DNA from: JABCPE02 sp963520375
GTDB lineage: Bacteria > Bacteroidota > Bacteroidia > Flavobacteriales > Weeksellaceae
Assembly (NCBI GenBank): GCA_963520375.1
Contig: CAUQQF010000007.1
Coordinates: forward strand, 11,553-75,552
DNA: 64,000 bases
Direction of reading: 5' to 3'
Below are positions 9,210-17,798 of this stretch, in pieces. Within the stretch, counting starts at the first letter, position 1. Each line of letters begins with the position of its first letter. A model generated the notes under the pieces. The model searched no databases. It was given only the letters and a program-made list of their open reading frames with translations, and was not told the DNA's origin. The translations under genes were made by a program, and so were the position numbers.

Positions 9210-9237
9210 GGCAACATAATTTAAATATTTTGATGAT

Positions 9238-10074
9238 ATGAAATTAATGAAAATGTTTGTCATCGGTACGGTGGCACTTACAGCGACATCTTGTGTTAGT
9301 AAAAAACAGTATGATATACTTAATAGTAACTATAAACAAGCAATAGAGAATGTAGCTGAAAGACAGAGAGAAATCCAAGATTTAAAGGCTAAAAACGCTA
9401 GTTTGCTTAGTGAAAATAACCTGCTAAAAGAACAGAGTGCATCTCTAAAATCTTCTCTAGATGCATGTTTGTCTAATACAGGTAAATCTTCTTCTAATAT
9501 TGATAAACTGGTAGGAGAAATCAATGCTTCTAACGCTTATATCAAACAGCTTACGAATGCTAAATTTAGAAATGACAGCTTGAATTTGGCTTTGTCTAAT
9601 AAAATGAAGCGTTCACTAGACAATGTAGCTGATAAAGATGTAGAAGTAAAAGTATTGAAAGGAGTAGTGATGATTTCACTTTCTGATAAAATGCTTTACA
9701 AAACAGGAGATTACAATGTTCTTCCTGCTGCACAAGAAGTGCTAGGAAAAGTAGCGAAAGTAATCAATGACTACGATAAATACTCTGTTTTGATAGAAGG
9801 AAATACGGATAATGTGCCGTTAAATTCATCTAACTTACCAAGAGACAATTGGGATTTATCAGCGCTTAGAGCGACTGCGATAGCGAAAATTCTACAAACT
9901 AAATTTGGGGTAAATCCATCTAGAATAACAGCTGGTGGTAGAAGTGAATACAACCCTAAATCTACTAATATGAGTGTTTCTGGTAGAGCAGAAAACAGGA
10001 GAACGGAGATTATCATCATGCCGAAGCTGGAGGAATTCATGCAGCTTATGGATGTAGCTCCTGTGAAAAAATAG
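9238..10074 (+). CDS. OmpA-family peptidoglycan-binding lipoprotein
   Basis: A 278-residue envelope protein. The signal peptide ends in LTATSC with Cys19 as probable lipidation site. Residues 25-80 form a heptad-like coiled coil (IENVAERQREIQDLKAKN). Residues about 130-265 are an OmpA C-terminal domain with the diagnostic GNTDNVPL, DLSALRATAIAKIL, GGRSEYNP and GRAENRRTEI segments that bind meso-diaminopimelate in peptidoglycan. It probably tethers the outer membrane to the cell wall. It stands alone between its own promoter and a palindromic terminator, as expected for an abundant structural protein. Confidence 0.9.
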   Translation: MKLMKMFVIGTVALTATSCVSKKQYDILNSNYKQAIENVAERQREIQDLKAKNASLLSENNLLKEQSASLKSSLDACLSNTGKSSSNIDKLVGEINASNAYIKQLTNAKFRNDSLNLALSNKMKRSLDNVADKDVEVKVLKGVVMISLSDKMLYKTGDYNVLPAAQEVLGKVAKVINDYDKYSVLIEGNTDNVPLNSSNLPRDNWDLSALRATAIAKILQTKFGVNPSRITAGGRSEYNPKSTNMSVSGRAENRRTEIIIMPKLEEFMQLMDVAPVKK

Positions 10075-10090
10075 TGAAATTAAAATTCAG

Positions 10091-10121
10091 AAAAACCTTA
10101 GAGATCTCTAAGGTTTTTTTA
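10091..10121 (+). terminator. Palindromic intrinsic terminator after the OmpA-family gene
   Basis: AACCTTAGAG ATC TCTAAGGTT is an almost perfect palindrome with an A-run before and a run of seven T after it. Confidence 0.9.
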
Positions 10122-10147
10122 TTTTTGACGCATAAATCATCAGAGGA

Positions 10148-10795
10148 ATGAGTTTTTTTAGTGAATTGAGTCCAGAAATGGATGATTATTTGGAGAAATA
10201 CTGCTCTCAGGAACCAGAAATTTTGGCAAGATTGAGAGAGGAAACCTATCGTGTGACAGAGCAGCCGCATATGATTTCAGGGAAACAGCAGGGGCGTTTT
10301 CTGGCGATTATTTCTAAACTTTTGTCGCCTAAAAATGTTTTAGAAATAGGGACTTTCACAGGCTATGCCACGCTTTGTCTGGCTGAGGGACTGGCTGAGA
10401 ATGGAAAAATTACGACGCTGGATATCAATGAGGAATTGTCCTATTTGCCCAAGAAATATTTTGCGGAAAGTGATTTTGCAGAGAAAATAAATTTTTGTCT
10501 TCAAGATGGAAGAGAGTTTCTACAAAACACGGATGAAATGTATGATTTGGTCTTCATAGATGGGAACAAGGCAGCGTATGTGGATTATCTCAATTTGATA
10601 AAACCCAGACTCAGAAGTGGCGGTGTGGTGCTGTTTGATAATGTTCTTTGGTATGGCAAAGTTTTAGAGGAAAATCCAAAGAGCAAAATGACAAAAAAAA
10701 TAAAAGAACTAAACGAAATAGTCTCCAAAGATGATGATTTTGAAAATCTTATACTACCTTTGCGAGATGGAATAAATCTCATCAGAAAGAAATAA
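10148..10795 (+). CDS. SAM-dependent O-methyltransferase (caffeoyl-CoA/catechol O-methyltransferase-like)
   Basis: A 215-residue cytosolic methyltransferase of the class I, metal-dependent O-methyltransferase family. Motif I is VLEIGTFTGYATL; the acidic end of motif II is TTLDIN; and the metal-binding region reads DLVFIDGNKAAYVDYL followed by GGVVLFDNVLWYGKV. The physiological substrate cannot be read; bacterial members methylate catechols or hydroxyuridine in tRNA (TrhO-independent TrmR type). It opens a co-directional run that continues with the NlpC/P60 peptidase and waaA. Confidence 0.88.
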   Translation: MSFFSELSPEMDDYLEKYCSQEPEILARLREETYRVTEQPHMISGKQQGRFLAIISKLLSPKNVLEIGTFTGYATLCLAEGLAENGKITTLDINEELSYLPKKYFAESDFAEKINFCLQDGREFLQNTDEMYDLVFIDGNKAAYVDYLNLIKPRLRSGGVVLFDNVLWYGKVLEENPKSKMTKKIKELNEIVSKDDDFENLILPLRDGINLIRKK

Positions 10796-10834
10796 TATTT
10801 CAGAAAAGGTGGATTTAGTGATAAATAAAAGATT

Positions 10835-11563
10835 ATGATAATGAAAGCCATTGCCAGTGTGTCGGTAGTTCCTGTGAGGGCGGAAAACTCGGACAGAGCC
10901 GAAATCGTAACTCAGCTTTTGTTCGGGGAGAGCTGTGATATTTTAGAAGTGGATAAAAACTGGACGAAGATAAAAATTCATTTTGATGGATACGAAGGCT
11001 GGGTGGATACCAAGCAGGTTTCGCCGATTTTTGATGCTGATTTTATCAAAAGAAAAACAAAAACTGTCACGGAGAATTTTATAAATTATCAGCATAATGG
11101 AGAAAAAACGCTTCTTTCCATTGGTTCTGAAATTGAGTCTGATAATCAAGAAGATACAGAAAACAACTTTGATAAAGAAAACCTAAAAAAAACAGCCTTA
11201 GAATTTCTAAATGTTCCTTATTTGTGGGGCGGAAGAAGTTTTTTTGGGATAGACTGCAGTGGTTTTACCCAGATTGTTTATAAGGTGAATGGTGTCCAGC
11301 TTCCGCGTGATGCGTATCAGCAGGCTGAGATGGGAGAGGTTTTAGATTTTATCGAAGAGGCTGAAATCGGTGATTTGGCGTTTTTTGAGAATGAAGAAGG
11401 CAGAATCATCCATGTGGGAATCATGCTGGAAAATCAGAAGATCATCCACGCCCACGGAAAAGTGCGAATAGATGATTTGGACTGTATAGGGATTTTTAAC
11501 AAAGACCAAAACAAACACACGCACAAACTGAGATTTGTGAAAAGAATTTGCCCAAACCCATAA
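10835..11563 (+). CDS. C40-family (NlpC/P60) peptidase with N-terminal SH3-like domain
   Basis: A 242-residue cell-wall hydrolase candidate. Residues about 5-65 form a bacterial SH3 domain (VPVRAENSDRAEIVTQLLFGE, ending in GWVDTKQ). Residues 115-235 are the NlpC/P60 domain with catalytic Cys141 in GIDCSGFTQ, His193 in RIIHVGIM and the polar third residue at His205 in IIHAHGK. The family cleaves D-Glu-diaminopimelate bonds of murein stem peptides. No signal peptide is visible, so cytoplasmic recycling of imported muropeptides is more likely than wall degradation. A second in-frame ATG at 10841 is an equally possible start. It sits 3 bases before waaA. Confidence 0.9.
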   Translation: MIMKAIASVSVVPVRAENSDRAEIVTQLLFGESCDILEVDKNWTKIKIHFDGYEGWVDTKQVSPIFDADFIKRKTKTVTENFINYQHNGEKTLLSIGSEIESDNQEDTENNFDKENLKKTALEFLNVPYLWGGRSFFGIDCSGFTQIVYKVNGVQLPRDAYQQAEMGEVLDFIEEAEIGDLAFFENEEGRIIHVGIMLENQKIIHAHGKVRIDDLDCIGIFNKDQNKHTHKLRFVKRICPNP

Positions 11564-11566
11564 GAA

Positions 11567-12793
11567 ATGATTTTTTACAACCTTTTTATCTGTCTGCTTT
11601 CTTTTGGATTAAAAGTTTTTTCGTGGTTTAATGAAAAAGCCAAAAAAGGAGTGGATGGACGAAAAGAAAGCCTGAAAATAGTTCAGGAGAAGCTAAAAAA
11701 TCAGAAAGTGATATGGATGCACTCGGCAAGCCTTGGGGAGTATGAGCAGGGGCTTCCTGTCTTAGAAAAATTAAAAAACGAATACCCAGACTATAAAATT
11801 TTAGTAACCTTTTTTTCTCCGTCTGGCTACGAAAATGTAGTCAAAAAACAGCATATCGCTGATGCAGTGTGCTATCTTCCGTTTGATAAAAAATCTACAA
11901 TACAGGAGTTTATTTCCCAGTTTGACACCAGAATTTTCTTTACCGTAAAATACGATTTTTGGTATCATCTTCTTCGTGAACTGCACAGAAAGGGAACGAA
12001 GATTTTTGTGGTTTCGGCATTGTTTTATGAAAAGCAGATTTTTTTCAAACCTTATAGAAAGTGGTTCGTAAACGAGCTAAAAAAAAATGTAGATTGGTTC
12101 TTTCATCAGACGGCACACTCGGAGCAGCTTGCCAAAAATATAGGATTGATGCAGTCTTCTATTTCTGGAGATACCCGTTTTGACCGAGTAAAACAAATAC
12201 AGCATCGGGATAATTTTGTGGAATTTATCCAAGAATTCAAAGGAGATAAGCCACTTGTGGTTTTTGGAAGTTCTTGGAAATCGGAAGAAAAAATAGCTGA
12301 TGAAATCGCCGATAAAATAGAGGCTAAAATCATCATTGTACCGCATGATATCAAACGAAATATAGAATTTCAGAACGAAAAACAAATTTTGAAATATTCT
12401 GAATGGAAAACCAAAAACGCACAAGAAAAATCAGCTAAAATCCTCATAATAGACAGCATAGGGCTTCTTTCTAAAATTTATTCTTATGCTGATTTGGCGG
12501 TTGTGGGAGGCGGTTTTCATGACAAGGGACTGCATAATATTTTAGAAGCGGCTACTTTCGGTGTGCCCGTGATATTCGGAAATCATTACAAAAAAAATCC
12601 AGAAGCGAATAACCTCATCAGCGCCAATGGAGGGAAATCTTTTGAAAACGAAAAAGAAGCTTCAGATTTTATTGTAAAATTATTAAAAGATAAAGCGCTT
12701 CTACATGAAATGGCTGAAAAAGCGAAAGATTTTGTAAATTCTCAGCCTAATGCGACTGAAATTATTTTACAGAAAATCAGGTCATATATATGA
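11567..12793 (+). CDS. waaA: 3-deoxy-D-manno-octulosonic acid (Kdo) transferase
   Basis: Adds Kdo from CMP-Kdo to the lipid A precursor at the cytoplasmic face of the inner membrane. The 408-residue protein has the N-terminal membrane-associating helix, the MHSASLGEYEQGLPVL segment of the family (the conserved catalytic Glu lies in GEYEQ), FGSSWKSEE and the C-terminal GT-B donor-binding part with GGGFHDKGLHNILEAA and FGNHYKKNPEA. Length is typical. It follows the C40 peptidase by 3 bases, with LemA under its own promoter beginning 58 bases downstream. Confidence 0.93.
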   Translation: MIFYNLFICLLSFGLKVFSWFNEKAKKGVDGRKESLKIVQEKLKNQKVIWMHSASLGEYEQGLPVLEKLKNEYPDYKILVTFFSPSGYENVVKKQHIADAVCYLPFDKKSTIQEFISQFDTRIFFTVKYDFWYHLLRELHRKGTKIFVVSALFYEKQIFFKPYRKWFVNELKKNVDWFFHQTAHSEQLAKNIGLMQSSISGDTRFDRVKQIQHRDNFVEFIQEFKGDKPLVVFGSSWKSEEKIADEIADKIEAKIIIVPHDIKRNIEFQNEKQILKYSEWKTKNAQEKSAKILIIDSIGLLSKIYSYADLAVVGGGFHDKGLHNILEAATFGVPVIFGNHYKKNPEANNLISANGGKSFENEKEASDFIVKLLKDKALLHEMAEKAKDFVNSQPNATEIILQKIRSYI

Positions 12794-12810
12794 TATTATA
12801 ATTTTTTTTG

Positions 12811-12818
12811 TAACTTTG
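12811..12818 (+). promoter_or_regulatory. -7 promoter element of the lemA-TPM unit
   Basis: TAACTTTG matches TAnnTTTG and lies 33 bases before the LemA start codon at 12852. Confidence 0.55.
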
Positions 12819-12851
12819 ATATCTGTTTAACCAAATAAAGTAAGAAAAACA

Positions 12852-13466
12852 ATGAATAACAAAGGGTGTTTTGGAATAGGATTAGTGGGGCTTATCATCA
12901 TCATTGTGCTTGTTGCAGTGGTAGGATTTTGGGGAGTAGGGAAATACAATGGTCTAGTGCAAGAGAATAATAATGTTCTCAATAAATGGTCTAATGTAGA
13001 GACAGTTTATCAAAAAAGAGCAAACCTAATTCCAAATCTACAAAATACAGTAAAATCTTATGCTAAATTCGAGCAGGAAACCTTAACTAAAGTAGTAGAA
13101 GCAAGGTCTAAAGCTACTCAAATTACTATAGACCCTACCAATATGACAGAAGAAGATATGGCGAAGTTCCAGAAAGCACAAGGGGAACTGAGCAGTTCAC
13201 TGGGTAGATTGATGATGGTAGCAGAACAATATCCAGAGCTAAAAGCTGACCAGCAGTATATCAACTTCCAAAGAGAATATATTGCCATAGAGAATAGTAT
13301 CAGAACGGAAACAGTTTATTATAATGATGCTGTGACAGCATTTAATAATAAAGTAGAAACTTTCCCTACAAGTCTGATAGTTGCAATGTTTTCTAAATTT
13401 AAAGCAAAACCTTATTTCAAAGCTGACGAAGGAGCTTCTAAAGCACCAGAGGTATTTAAAGACTAA
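12852..13466 (+). CDS. LemA family membrane protein
   Basis: A 204-residue protein with one N-terminal transmembrane helix (about residues 6-27) and a long helical extracytoplasmic domain. The family pattern is clear: YNGLVQENNNVLNKWSNVE, the YQKRANLIPNLQNTVK block, and AVTAFNNKVETFPTSL near the end. LemA proteins are widespread, and their function is not settled. Here it is followed after 5 bases by two TPM-domain genes, a partnership seen in many Bacteroidota, which suggests a common envelope role. Confidence 0.92.
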   Translation: MNNKGCFGIGLVGLIIIIVLVAVVGFWGVGKYNGLVQENNNVLNKWSNVETVYQKRANLIPNLQNTVKSYAKFEQETLTKVVEARSKATQITIDPTNMTEEDMAKFQKAQGELSSSLGRLMMVAEQYPELKADQQYINFQREYIAIENSIRTETVYYNDAVTAFNNKVETFPTSLIVAMFSKFKAKPYFKADEGASKAPEVFKD

Positions 13467-13471
13467 AAAAG

Positions 13472-13897
13472 ATGAACCATCTCTCAGACGCTGATGTTTC
13501 GGCTTTGGTGGAAGCTATAAAAACTGCGGAAAATCACTCCACAGGAGAGATTCGTGTGCATATAGATTCTTCCACAGAGCAGGAGAGTGAGCGTGTGGCA
13601 TGGGAGGTTTTTGAGAAATTGCAAATGCATGAAACCAAGGATAGAAATGCTGTGCTTTTTCATGTTAATTTTGATCAAAAATATCTGAGCATCATCGGAG
13701 ACAAAGGTATCCATGAGAAAGTGTGCCAGAGTTTTTGGGATAAAATACATGCCGAGATGGTGGTGGATTTTGCGAAAGGTGACTATTTGCAAGGATTGAA
13801 AAATGGCATTTTAGCGACAGGAGTGGAACTGAAAAAGTATTTTCCTGTCGGTGAGGAAAACCCAAATGAATTACCAGATGAGATTACATTTTCTTAG
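13472..13897 (+). CDS. TPM-domain protein without membrane anchor
   Basis: A 141-residue protein made almost entirely of one TPM (YgcG/TLP18.3/Psb32/MOLO-1) domain: AIKTAENHSTGEIRVHI, RNAVLFHVNFDQKYLSIIGD, KGIHEKVCQSFWDK and YLQGLKNGILATGVEL. No signal peptide or transmembrane helix is visible, so the domain is probably cytoplasmic, in contrast to the next gene. TPM domains have been linked to protein quality control and membrane repair in other organisms; the role here is unknown. Its last 20 bases overlap the start of the next gene. Confidence 0.85.
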   Translation: MNHLSDADVSALVEAIKTAENHSTGEIRVHIDSSTEQESERVAWEVFEKLQMHETKDRNAVLFHVNFDQKYLSIIGDKGIHEKVCQSFWDKIHAEMVVDFAKGDYLQGLKNGILATGVELKKYFPVGEENPNELPDEITFS

Positions 13898-14669
13898 AAA
13901 TTTCATATGGGTTTTATTTATTAGTATAGGAGGCAGGCTTTCGGCTCAGTATACTATTCCTGAAAAACCGAAAGTACTCTATCCTGTGTATGATGAGGCG
14001 GGGTTTCTTTCTTCGGAGGAAAAGGAACAGCTGAATCAGAAGCTCATAAAATTTGAGGATAGCACATCTACGGAAATAGAGGTGGTTATCATTCCTTCTA
14101 CGAAGGGGGAGGATATTAATTTTCTCGCTACCAGATTTGGGCAGACTTGGGGAATTGGGAAGAAAGGAGTGGATAATGGGGTCGTTTTTCTGATTGCTAC
14201 CAAAGACCGACAAATTTCCATACAGCAGGGAAGGGCTGTGGAAAAATACCTGACAGCCTCTGTTGCTGGGCAAATTATAGATTACCTTATCATTCCCAAG
14301 TTCAAACAAGGGAAATGGTATGAAGGAATAGATGAAGGGGTAAACGCTCTGATGGAAGCTACGCAGGGGAAATTTAAACCACAAAAAAAGGAAAAAGAAG
14401 AAGACTTCGCAATGGTGGCTGTTTTGATTATCGTTGTTTTCATTGTGATAATGATAATTTTAATCAAATATGGCAACAAAGGCGGCGGTGGACGAGGTGG
14501 CGGATATAATACCTTTGATGATGTTATTATTTCCCGCAGGGGACCAAGCAGTTTCCCTGGTACATTCTGGGGCTTCCCGTCTTCTGGAGGGGGAAGTTCT
14601 GGCGGTGGCTTCGGCGGTTTTGGCGGCGGTGGCACATTCGGCGGCGGTGGAGCCAGCGGAGGATGGTAA
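13878..14669 (+). CDS. TPM-domain membrane protein with Gly-rich tail (YgcG family)
   Basis: A 263-residue protein when started at the ATG at 13878, which begins the signal peptide (MRLHFLRNF...RLSA) and overlaps the previous gene by 20 bases; a longer start at 13851 adds nine residues before the hydrophobic core and is less likely. The extracytoplasmic TPM domain covers about 20-165 (DEAGFLSSEEKEQLNQKL; EIEVVIIPST; NGVVFLIATKDRQISIQQG). A transmembrane helix follows (AVLIIVVFIVIMIILI), then a C-terminal tail of Gly and Ser with few other residues, ending GGASGGW, as in the YgcG family. Function is unknown; it is in one unit with LemA and the small TPM gene. Confidence 0.85.
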   Translation: MRLHFLRNFIWVLFISIGGRLSAQYTIPEKPKVLYPVYDEAGFLSSEEKEQLNQKLIKFEDSTSTEIEVVIIPSTKGEDINFLATRFGQTWGIGKKGVDNGVVFLIATKDRQISIQQGRAVEKYLTASVAGQIIDYLIIPKFKQGKWYEGIDEGVNALMEATQGKFKPQKKEKEEDFAMVAVLIIVVFIVIMIILIKYGNKGGGGRGGGYNTFDDVIISRRGPSSFPGTFWGFPSSGGGSSGGGFGGFGGGGTFGGGGASGGW

Positions 14670-14748
14670 AAAGTTATATTGAGATTAAAAATGAGATAAT
14701 TTTTTGAAGGAGGTTTGTTTTATGCTGAAATAAAAATTTTAATAACTA

Positions 14749-15681
14749 ATGAAAGAAAAAGTAGGAAACAAATTAGACATATTCAACATTGCAAAAGAAA
14801 GAAAAAGGAATGAAATTCTGGAATGTATGAAAAGACAGAAAAAAGTTCCTTTGAAGGTTAAAGAAAACATAGAGCATAAAATAGTTATAGAAATAGATGA
14901 TGATAAATCTAAATACTATATAAAACAAACCAATCTTCGGAAAGAAAAACTAAAAAAACTACGCCCATATCTTTTAGGTTTTGTATTTTTGGTGATGGCA
15001 GGAGCGATAGGGTTTTTATCCCAGCAGTATCTGGAATTTCAGTATTATCTTTCCAAAAATGAGGAACTAGTAACGCTTAGTAAAAAATATCTTGCAGAGC
15101 AGAAACAAAAAGCAGATGAACTGAAAGAACTGCAAAATTTAACTTTAGATAATATTGATAATCTTCCTGAAGAAAGAAAAAACCTAATGCTGAACATCAT
15201 CCCAAGTGGAAATCCTCTACTGAGGGAACTGGAAGTGACAAGTAATTTTGGGAATAGAACACATCCTATAAGTGGAGGGGTAAAACATCATAATGGAGTG
15301 GATTTGAGACTGAATACAGGAGATGATGTCATCGCACCAGCCATGGGGAAAATTGCTTTTGCAGGAGAAAAAGGAGGTTATGGAAATACAGTTATTATAG
15401 AGCATGCATTTGGTTTTAAGACCCTTTATGCTCATTTGGATAGAATTTATGTAACGGTGGGTGAAATCGTAGGAAAAGGAAAGGTAATAGCCGCGGGTGG
15501 GAACTCGGGTAATTCCACAGGGCCGCATCTTCATTATGAAGTTTTATATGATAATGCGCCGGTGGAACCAGAAAATTTTATAAATTGGGACAAGAGTAAT
15601 TTTAATATAGTGTTTAACAATGAAAAAAATGTACAATGGGAATCTTTTCTAACAATAATGGGAAAAAATCAAACGAAATGA
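14749..15681 (+). CDS. M23-family metallopeptidase, membrane-anchored (bactofilin-linked)
   Basis: A 310-residue predicted murein endopeptidase. A basic cytoplasmic segment (1-70) is followed by a transmembrane helix (about 73-91), a coiled-coil-like stretch (100-150) and a LytM/M23 domain (160-275). The zinc motifs are complete: HNGVD with His181 and Asp185, and HLH at 260-262, with His229 in YAHLD as catalytic histidine. The family hydrolyses peptide cross-links of peptidoglycan. Its 3' end overlaps the bactofilin gene by 46 bases, an arrangement matching the M23-bactofilin pairs that control cell shape in other phyla (for example Csd1 and CcmA). Confidence 0.9.
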   Translation: MKEKVGNKLDIFNIAKERKRNEILECMKRQKKVPLKVKENIEHKIVIEIDDDKSKYYIKQTNLRKEKLKKLRPYLLGFVFLVMAGAIGFLSQQYLEFQYYLSKNEELVTLSKKYLAEQKQKADELKELQNLTLDNIDNLPEERKNLMLNIIPSGNPLLRELEVTSNFGNRTHPISGGVKHHNGVDLRLNTGDDVIAPAMGKIAFAGEKGGYGNTVIIEHAFGFKTLYAHLDRIYVTVGEIVGKGKVIAAGGNSGNSTGPHLHYEVLYDNAPVEPENFINWDKSNFNIVFNNEKNVQWESFLTIMGKNQTK

Positions 15682-16055
15682 GTGTGAATGTATCATCAAA
15701 AGGAGTAAATGTAATTGCTCCAGAAACCCACTTCAAAGGAGTGATAGAAACTAGCGCTATGACGCAGATAGAAGGCTTCTTCGAAGGAGATGTGAAATGT
15801 GAAAACACCCTGCACATAGGTAAAACAGGGAAAGTTAATGGAAATATCGTAGCAGATTCTATCTTCATCGATGGAGAAATCAAAGGAGATATATCTGCGG
15901 ATAGAGTAGAGATTGGCGAAAATGGACGAGTATATGCTAACATCATCTCGGCTTCTTTTGTTATCCATGAAGGAGCGAGATTCGAAGGGAACAAAAAGAT
16001 GAAAATAGAGGAAAACACCTATAGTAGTCTTTCCACTTCTGATGATGATGAGTAA
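15636..16055 (+). CDS. Bactofilin (polymer-forming cytoskeletal protein)
   Basis: A 139-residue protein with the bactofilin beta-helix between residues 25 and 125, visible as repeating hydrophobic strands with Gly turns (FEGDVKCENTLHIG, GKVNGNIVADSIFIDGEI, GDISADRVEIGENG). The short N-terminus MGIFSNNNGKK and the acidic C-terminus are disordered. Bactofilins polymerise without nucleotide on the inner face of the membrane and place wall enzymes. The start at 15636 gives the usual N-terminal tail but overlaps the M23 gene by 46 bases; the alternative ATG at 15678 would make a classic ATGA overlap with the M23 stop. Confidence 0.9.
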   Translation: MGIFSNNNGKKSNEMSVNVSSKGVNVIAPETHFKGVIETSAMTQIEGFFEGDVKCENTLHIGKTGKVNGNIVADSIFIDGEIKGDISADRVEIGENGRVYANIISASFVIHEGARFEGNKKMKIEENTYSSLSTSDDDE

Positions 16056-16075
16056 TCGTCTTTAAAAATTAAAAC

Positions 16076-16108
16076 AAAAAAAGCAGTCTGTGAATGACTG
16101 CTTTTATA
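16076..16108. terminator. Bidirectional terminator between the bactofilin gene and prfA
   Basis: AAGCAGTC TGTGAAT GACTGCTT is flanked by an A-run on the left and a T-rich run on the right and serves the two converging genes. Confidence 0.85.
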
Positions 16109-16109
16109 T

Positions 16110-17186
16110 TTAATCTTCTCCTTTCATTTTTTCGGCGTTTTCTGCCATGATTAGAGCTTCTAGCATTTCTTCTATATCTCCGTTCATAAAGGCGTCTAAG
16201 TTATAAATAGACTTATTGATTCTATGGTCGGTCACACGCCCTTGAGGGTAGTTATAAGTTCTAATTTTCGCGGAACGGTCTCCCGTAGAAACCATGGTTT
16301 TTCTCTGAGCTGCGATGTCTCCTTGTACTTTTTGTAACTCTATATCGTAGAGTTTTGTACGAAGCATTTCCATTGCTAACTCTCTGTTGGCCAACTGAGA
16401 ACGAGCCTGCTGACAAACCACCACTATTCCTGTAGGCTTGTGAGTCAACTGTACTTTGGTTTCTACCTTGTTTACATTCTGTCCTCCTGCTCCTCCTGAA
16501 CGCGAAGTCTGCATTTCTATATCAGCTGGGTTGATTTCCACATCTACTTCCTCTGCTTCTGGTAGTACGGCTACGGTAATCGCTGAGGTATGCACACGCC
16601 CTTGGGACTCGGTCTCTGGAACACGCTGAACACGGTGAACACCAGACTCAAATTTCATGATTCCATACACGCCCTCGCCCTCTACTCTCATGATGAGTTC
16701 TTTGTAGCCTTTTGCGGCCTCGTTGTAGTCGGTAACTTCGTGTCTCCAGCCTTTTGACTTGAAATACATAGTGTACATTCTATACACATCTTCCACGAAA
16801 ATAGCTGCCTCGTCACCGCCTGTTCCTGCACGGAGCTCCACCATGACATTCTTGTCATCGGCTGGGTCTTTCGGGATGAGGAGGATTTTCAGGTCTTCTT
16901 CTAATTTTGGGATAAGCGCCAAGCTCTCTTGTTTTTCCATTTTAGCCAAATCTATCATATCCTTATCAGATTCTGTGGCGATGATTTCATCGGCTTCTTC
17001 TATGGAGTTTTTAGCATTCATGTATTGGTCAAAAACAGCCACCACTTTTCCCAAATCGCTGTATTCTTTGTTAAGAGAAGAATATCTTTTTTGGTCGGAG
17101 ATTACATCTGGCTGGATGATTAGATCCGCTACTTCATTATATCTTTGTTTGATTGCCTGTAACTTTGGTATTAAACTATTTGCCAT
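16110..17186 (-). CDS. prfA: Peptide chain release factor 1
   Basis: Recognises UAA and UAG stop codons and triggers peptide release on the ribosome. The 358-residue protein has the stop-codon-reading PxT motif as PET (190-192, in RVPETESQGR) and the peptidyl-transferase-centre motif GGQ at 234-236 (SGGAGGQNVNK), whose glutamine is normally methylated. The length and domain order (helical domain 1, core, C-terminal coiled segment) are standard. A TATCTTTG box lies 18 bases upstream of its start. Confidence 0.96.
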   Translation of the reverse strand: MANSLIPKLQAIKQRYNEVADLIIQPDVISDQKRYSSLNKEYSDLGKVVAVFDQYMNAKNSIEEADEIIATESDKDMIDLAKMEKQESLALIPKLEEDLKILLIPKDPADDKNVMVELRAGTGGDEAAIFVEDVYRMYTMYFKSKGWRHEVTDYNEAAKGYKELIMRVEGEGVYGIMKFESGVHRVQRVPETESQGRVHTSAITVAVLPEAEEVDVEINPADIEMQTSRSGGAGGQNVNKVETKVQLTHKPTGIVVVCQQARSQLANRELAMEMLRTKLYDIELQKVQGDIAAQRKTMVSTGDRSAKIRTYNYPQGRVTDHRINKSIYNLDAFMNGDIEEMLEALIMAENAEKMKGED

Positions 17187-17204
17187 TATTTAATTTTGAA
17201 TGGG

Positions 17205-17212
17205 CAAAGATA
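17205..17212 (-). promoter_or_regulatory. -7 promoter element of prfA
   Basis: The minus strand reads TATCTTTG, 18 bases before the ATG at 17186. Confidence 0.55.
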
Positions 17213-17309
17213 AGAAAATCCTATATAATGAGTTAATTTTGGTTTAATGACAAATAAAATTCCAATGGTTTTAATAATTAAACAGAAAAAATATTTGGGA
17301 CAAATGTCT

Positions 17310-17317
17310 TATCTTTG
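17310..17317 (+). promoter_or_regulatory. -7 promoter element of TonB-C-like gene, copy 1
   Basis: TATCTTTG lies 16 bases before the ATG at 17334. The same distance is found before copy 2, which suggests that the duplicated unit included its promoter. Confidence 0.55.
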
Positions 17318-17333
17318 AAAAAAATATTAGTTT

Positions 17334-17795
17334 ATGAGATTTTTTAGATTATCTGTTTTAGGAGCTATTTTATTTTTTGGTGTGGTTTGCGCACAAGAAA
17401 AGCCTAAGCCAGAGGAAATAGCAATTTATACATCCACTAATGTTCCAAATTTTCCAGATGGAGGAATTAATGGATTTCGCCAGTTAGTCGCATCAAAAAT
17501 AAAGTATAATAGAATAGACCCATTTCAGCATTTGCCTGCGGAACAAGCTAGAGAGCTACGACATCTAATTCTAGAGAGAAGACCTGTTCCTAAAACAATA
17601 TTGAAATCTAGTTTAGAATTCATAGTTGAGATAGATGGGACATTGTCTGGGATTTCAGCAAAAGGAGAAAATAGTTCTTTTAATAAAGAGATTGAAAGGG
17701 TTGTAAAATCTATAAAAACTAGGTGGATTTTTGAGGAAGGAGAAAAGAAAAAGACTCCCATGAGAATGCCTATTAAGATGACAATAGAGGATTAA
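17334..17795 (+). CDS. Secreted TonB C-terminal-domain-like protein, copy 1 of 3
   Basis: A 153-residue protein with a signal peptide (MRFFRLSVLGAILFFGVVCA). The mature part resembles a stand-alone TonB C-terminal domain as found in Bacteroidota: FPDGGINGFRQLVASKI near residue 45, then LEFIVEIDGTLSGISAKGEN, FNKEIERVVKSIKTRW and a final MPIKMTIE strand. No transmembrane anchor or proline-rich spanner is present, so it is not a complete TonB. The true role is unknown. It is the first of three tandem paralogues and is followed by its own hairpin terminator. Confidence 0.6.
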   Translation: MRFFRLSVLGAILFFGVVCAQEKPKPEEIAIYTSTNVPNFPDGGINGFRQLVASKIKYNRIDPFQHLPAEQARELRHLILERRPVPKTILKSSLEFIVEIDGTLSGISAKGENSSFNKEIERVVKSIKTRWIFEEGEKKKTPMRMPIKMTIED

Positions 17796-17798
17796 AAA

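Noticed and set aside
14510..14669. Gly-rich repeat tract as a DNA repeat of interest
   Set aside because: The GGCGGT-type repetition encodes the usual Gly tail of YgcG-family proteins.
16110..17186. PET in place of PAT or PVT in the stop-codon-reading motif of release factor 1
   Set aside because: It still fits PxT, and the middle residue varies between phyla; not treated as a specificity change.
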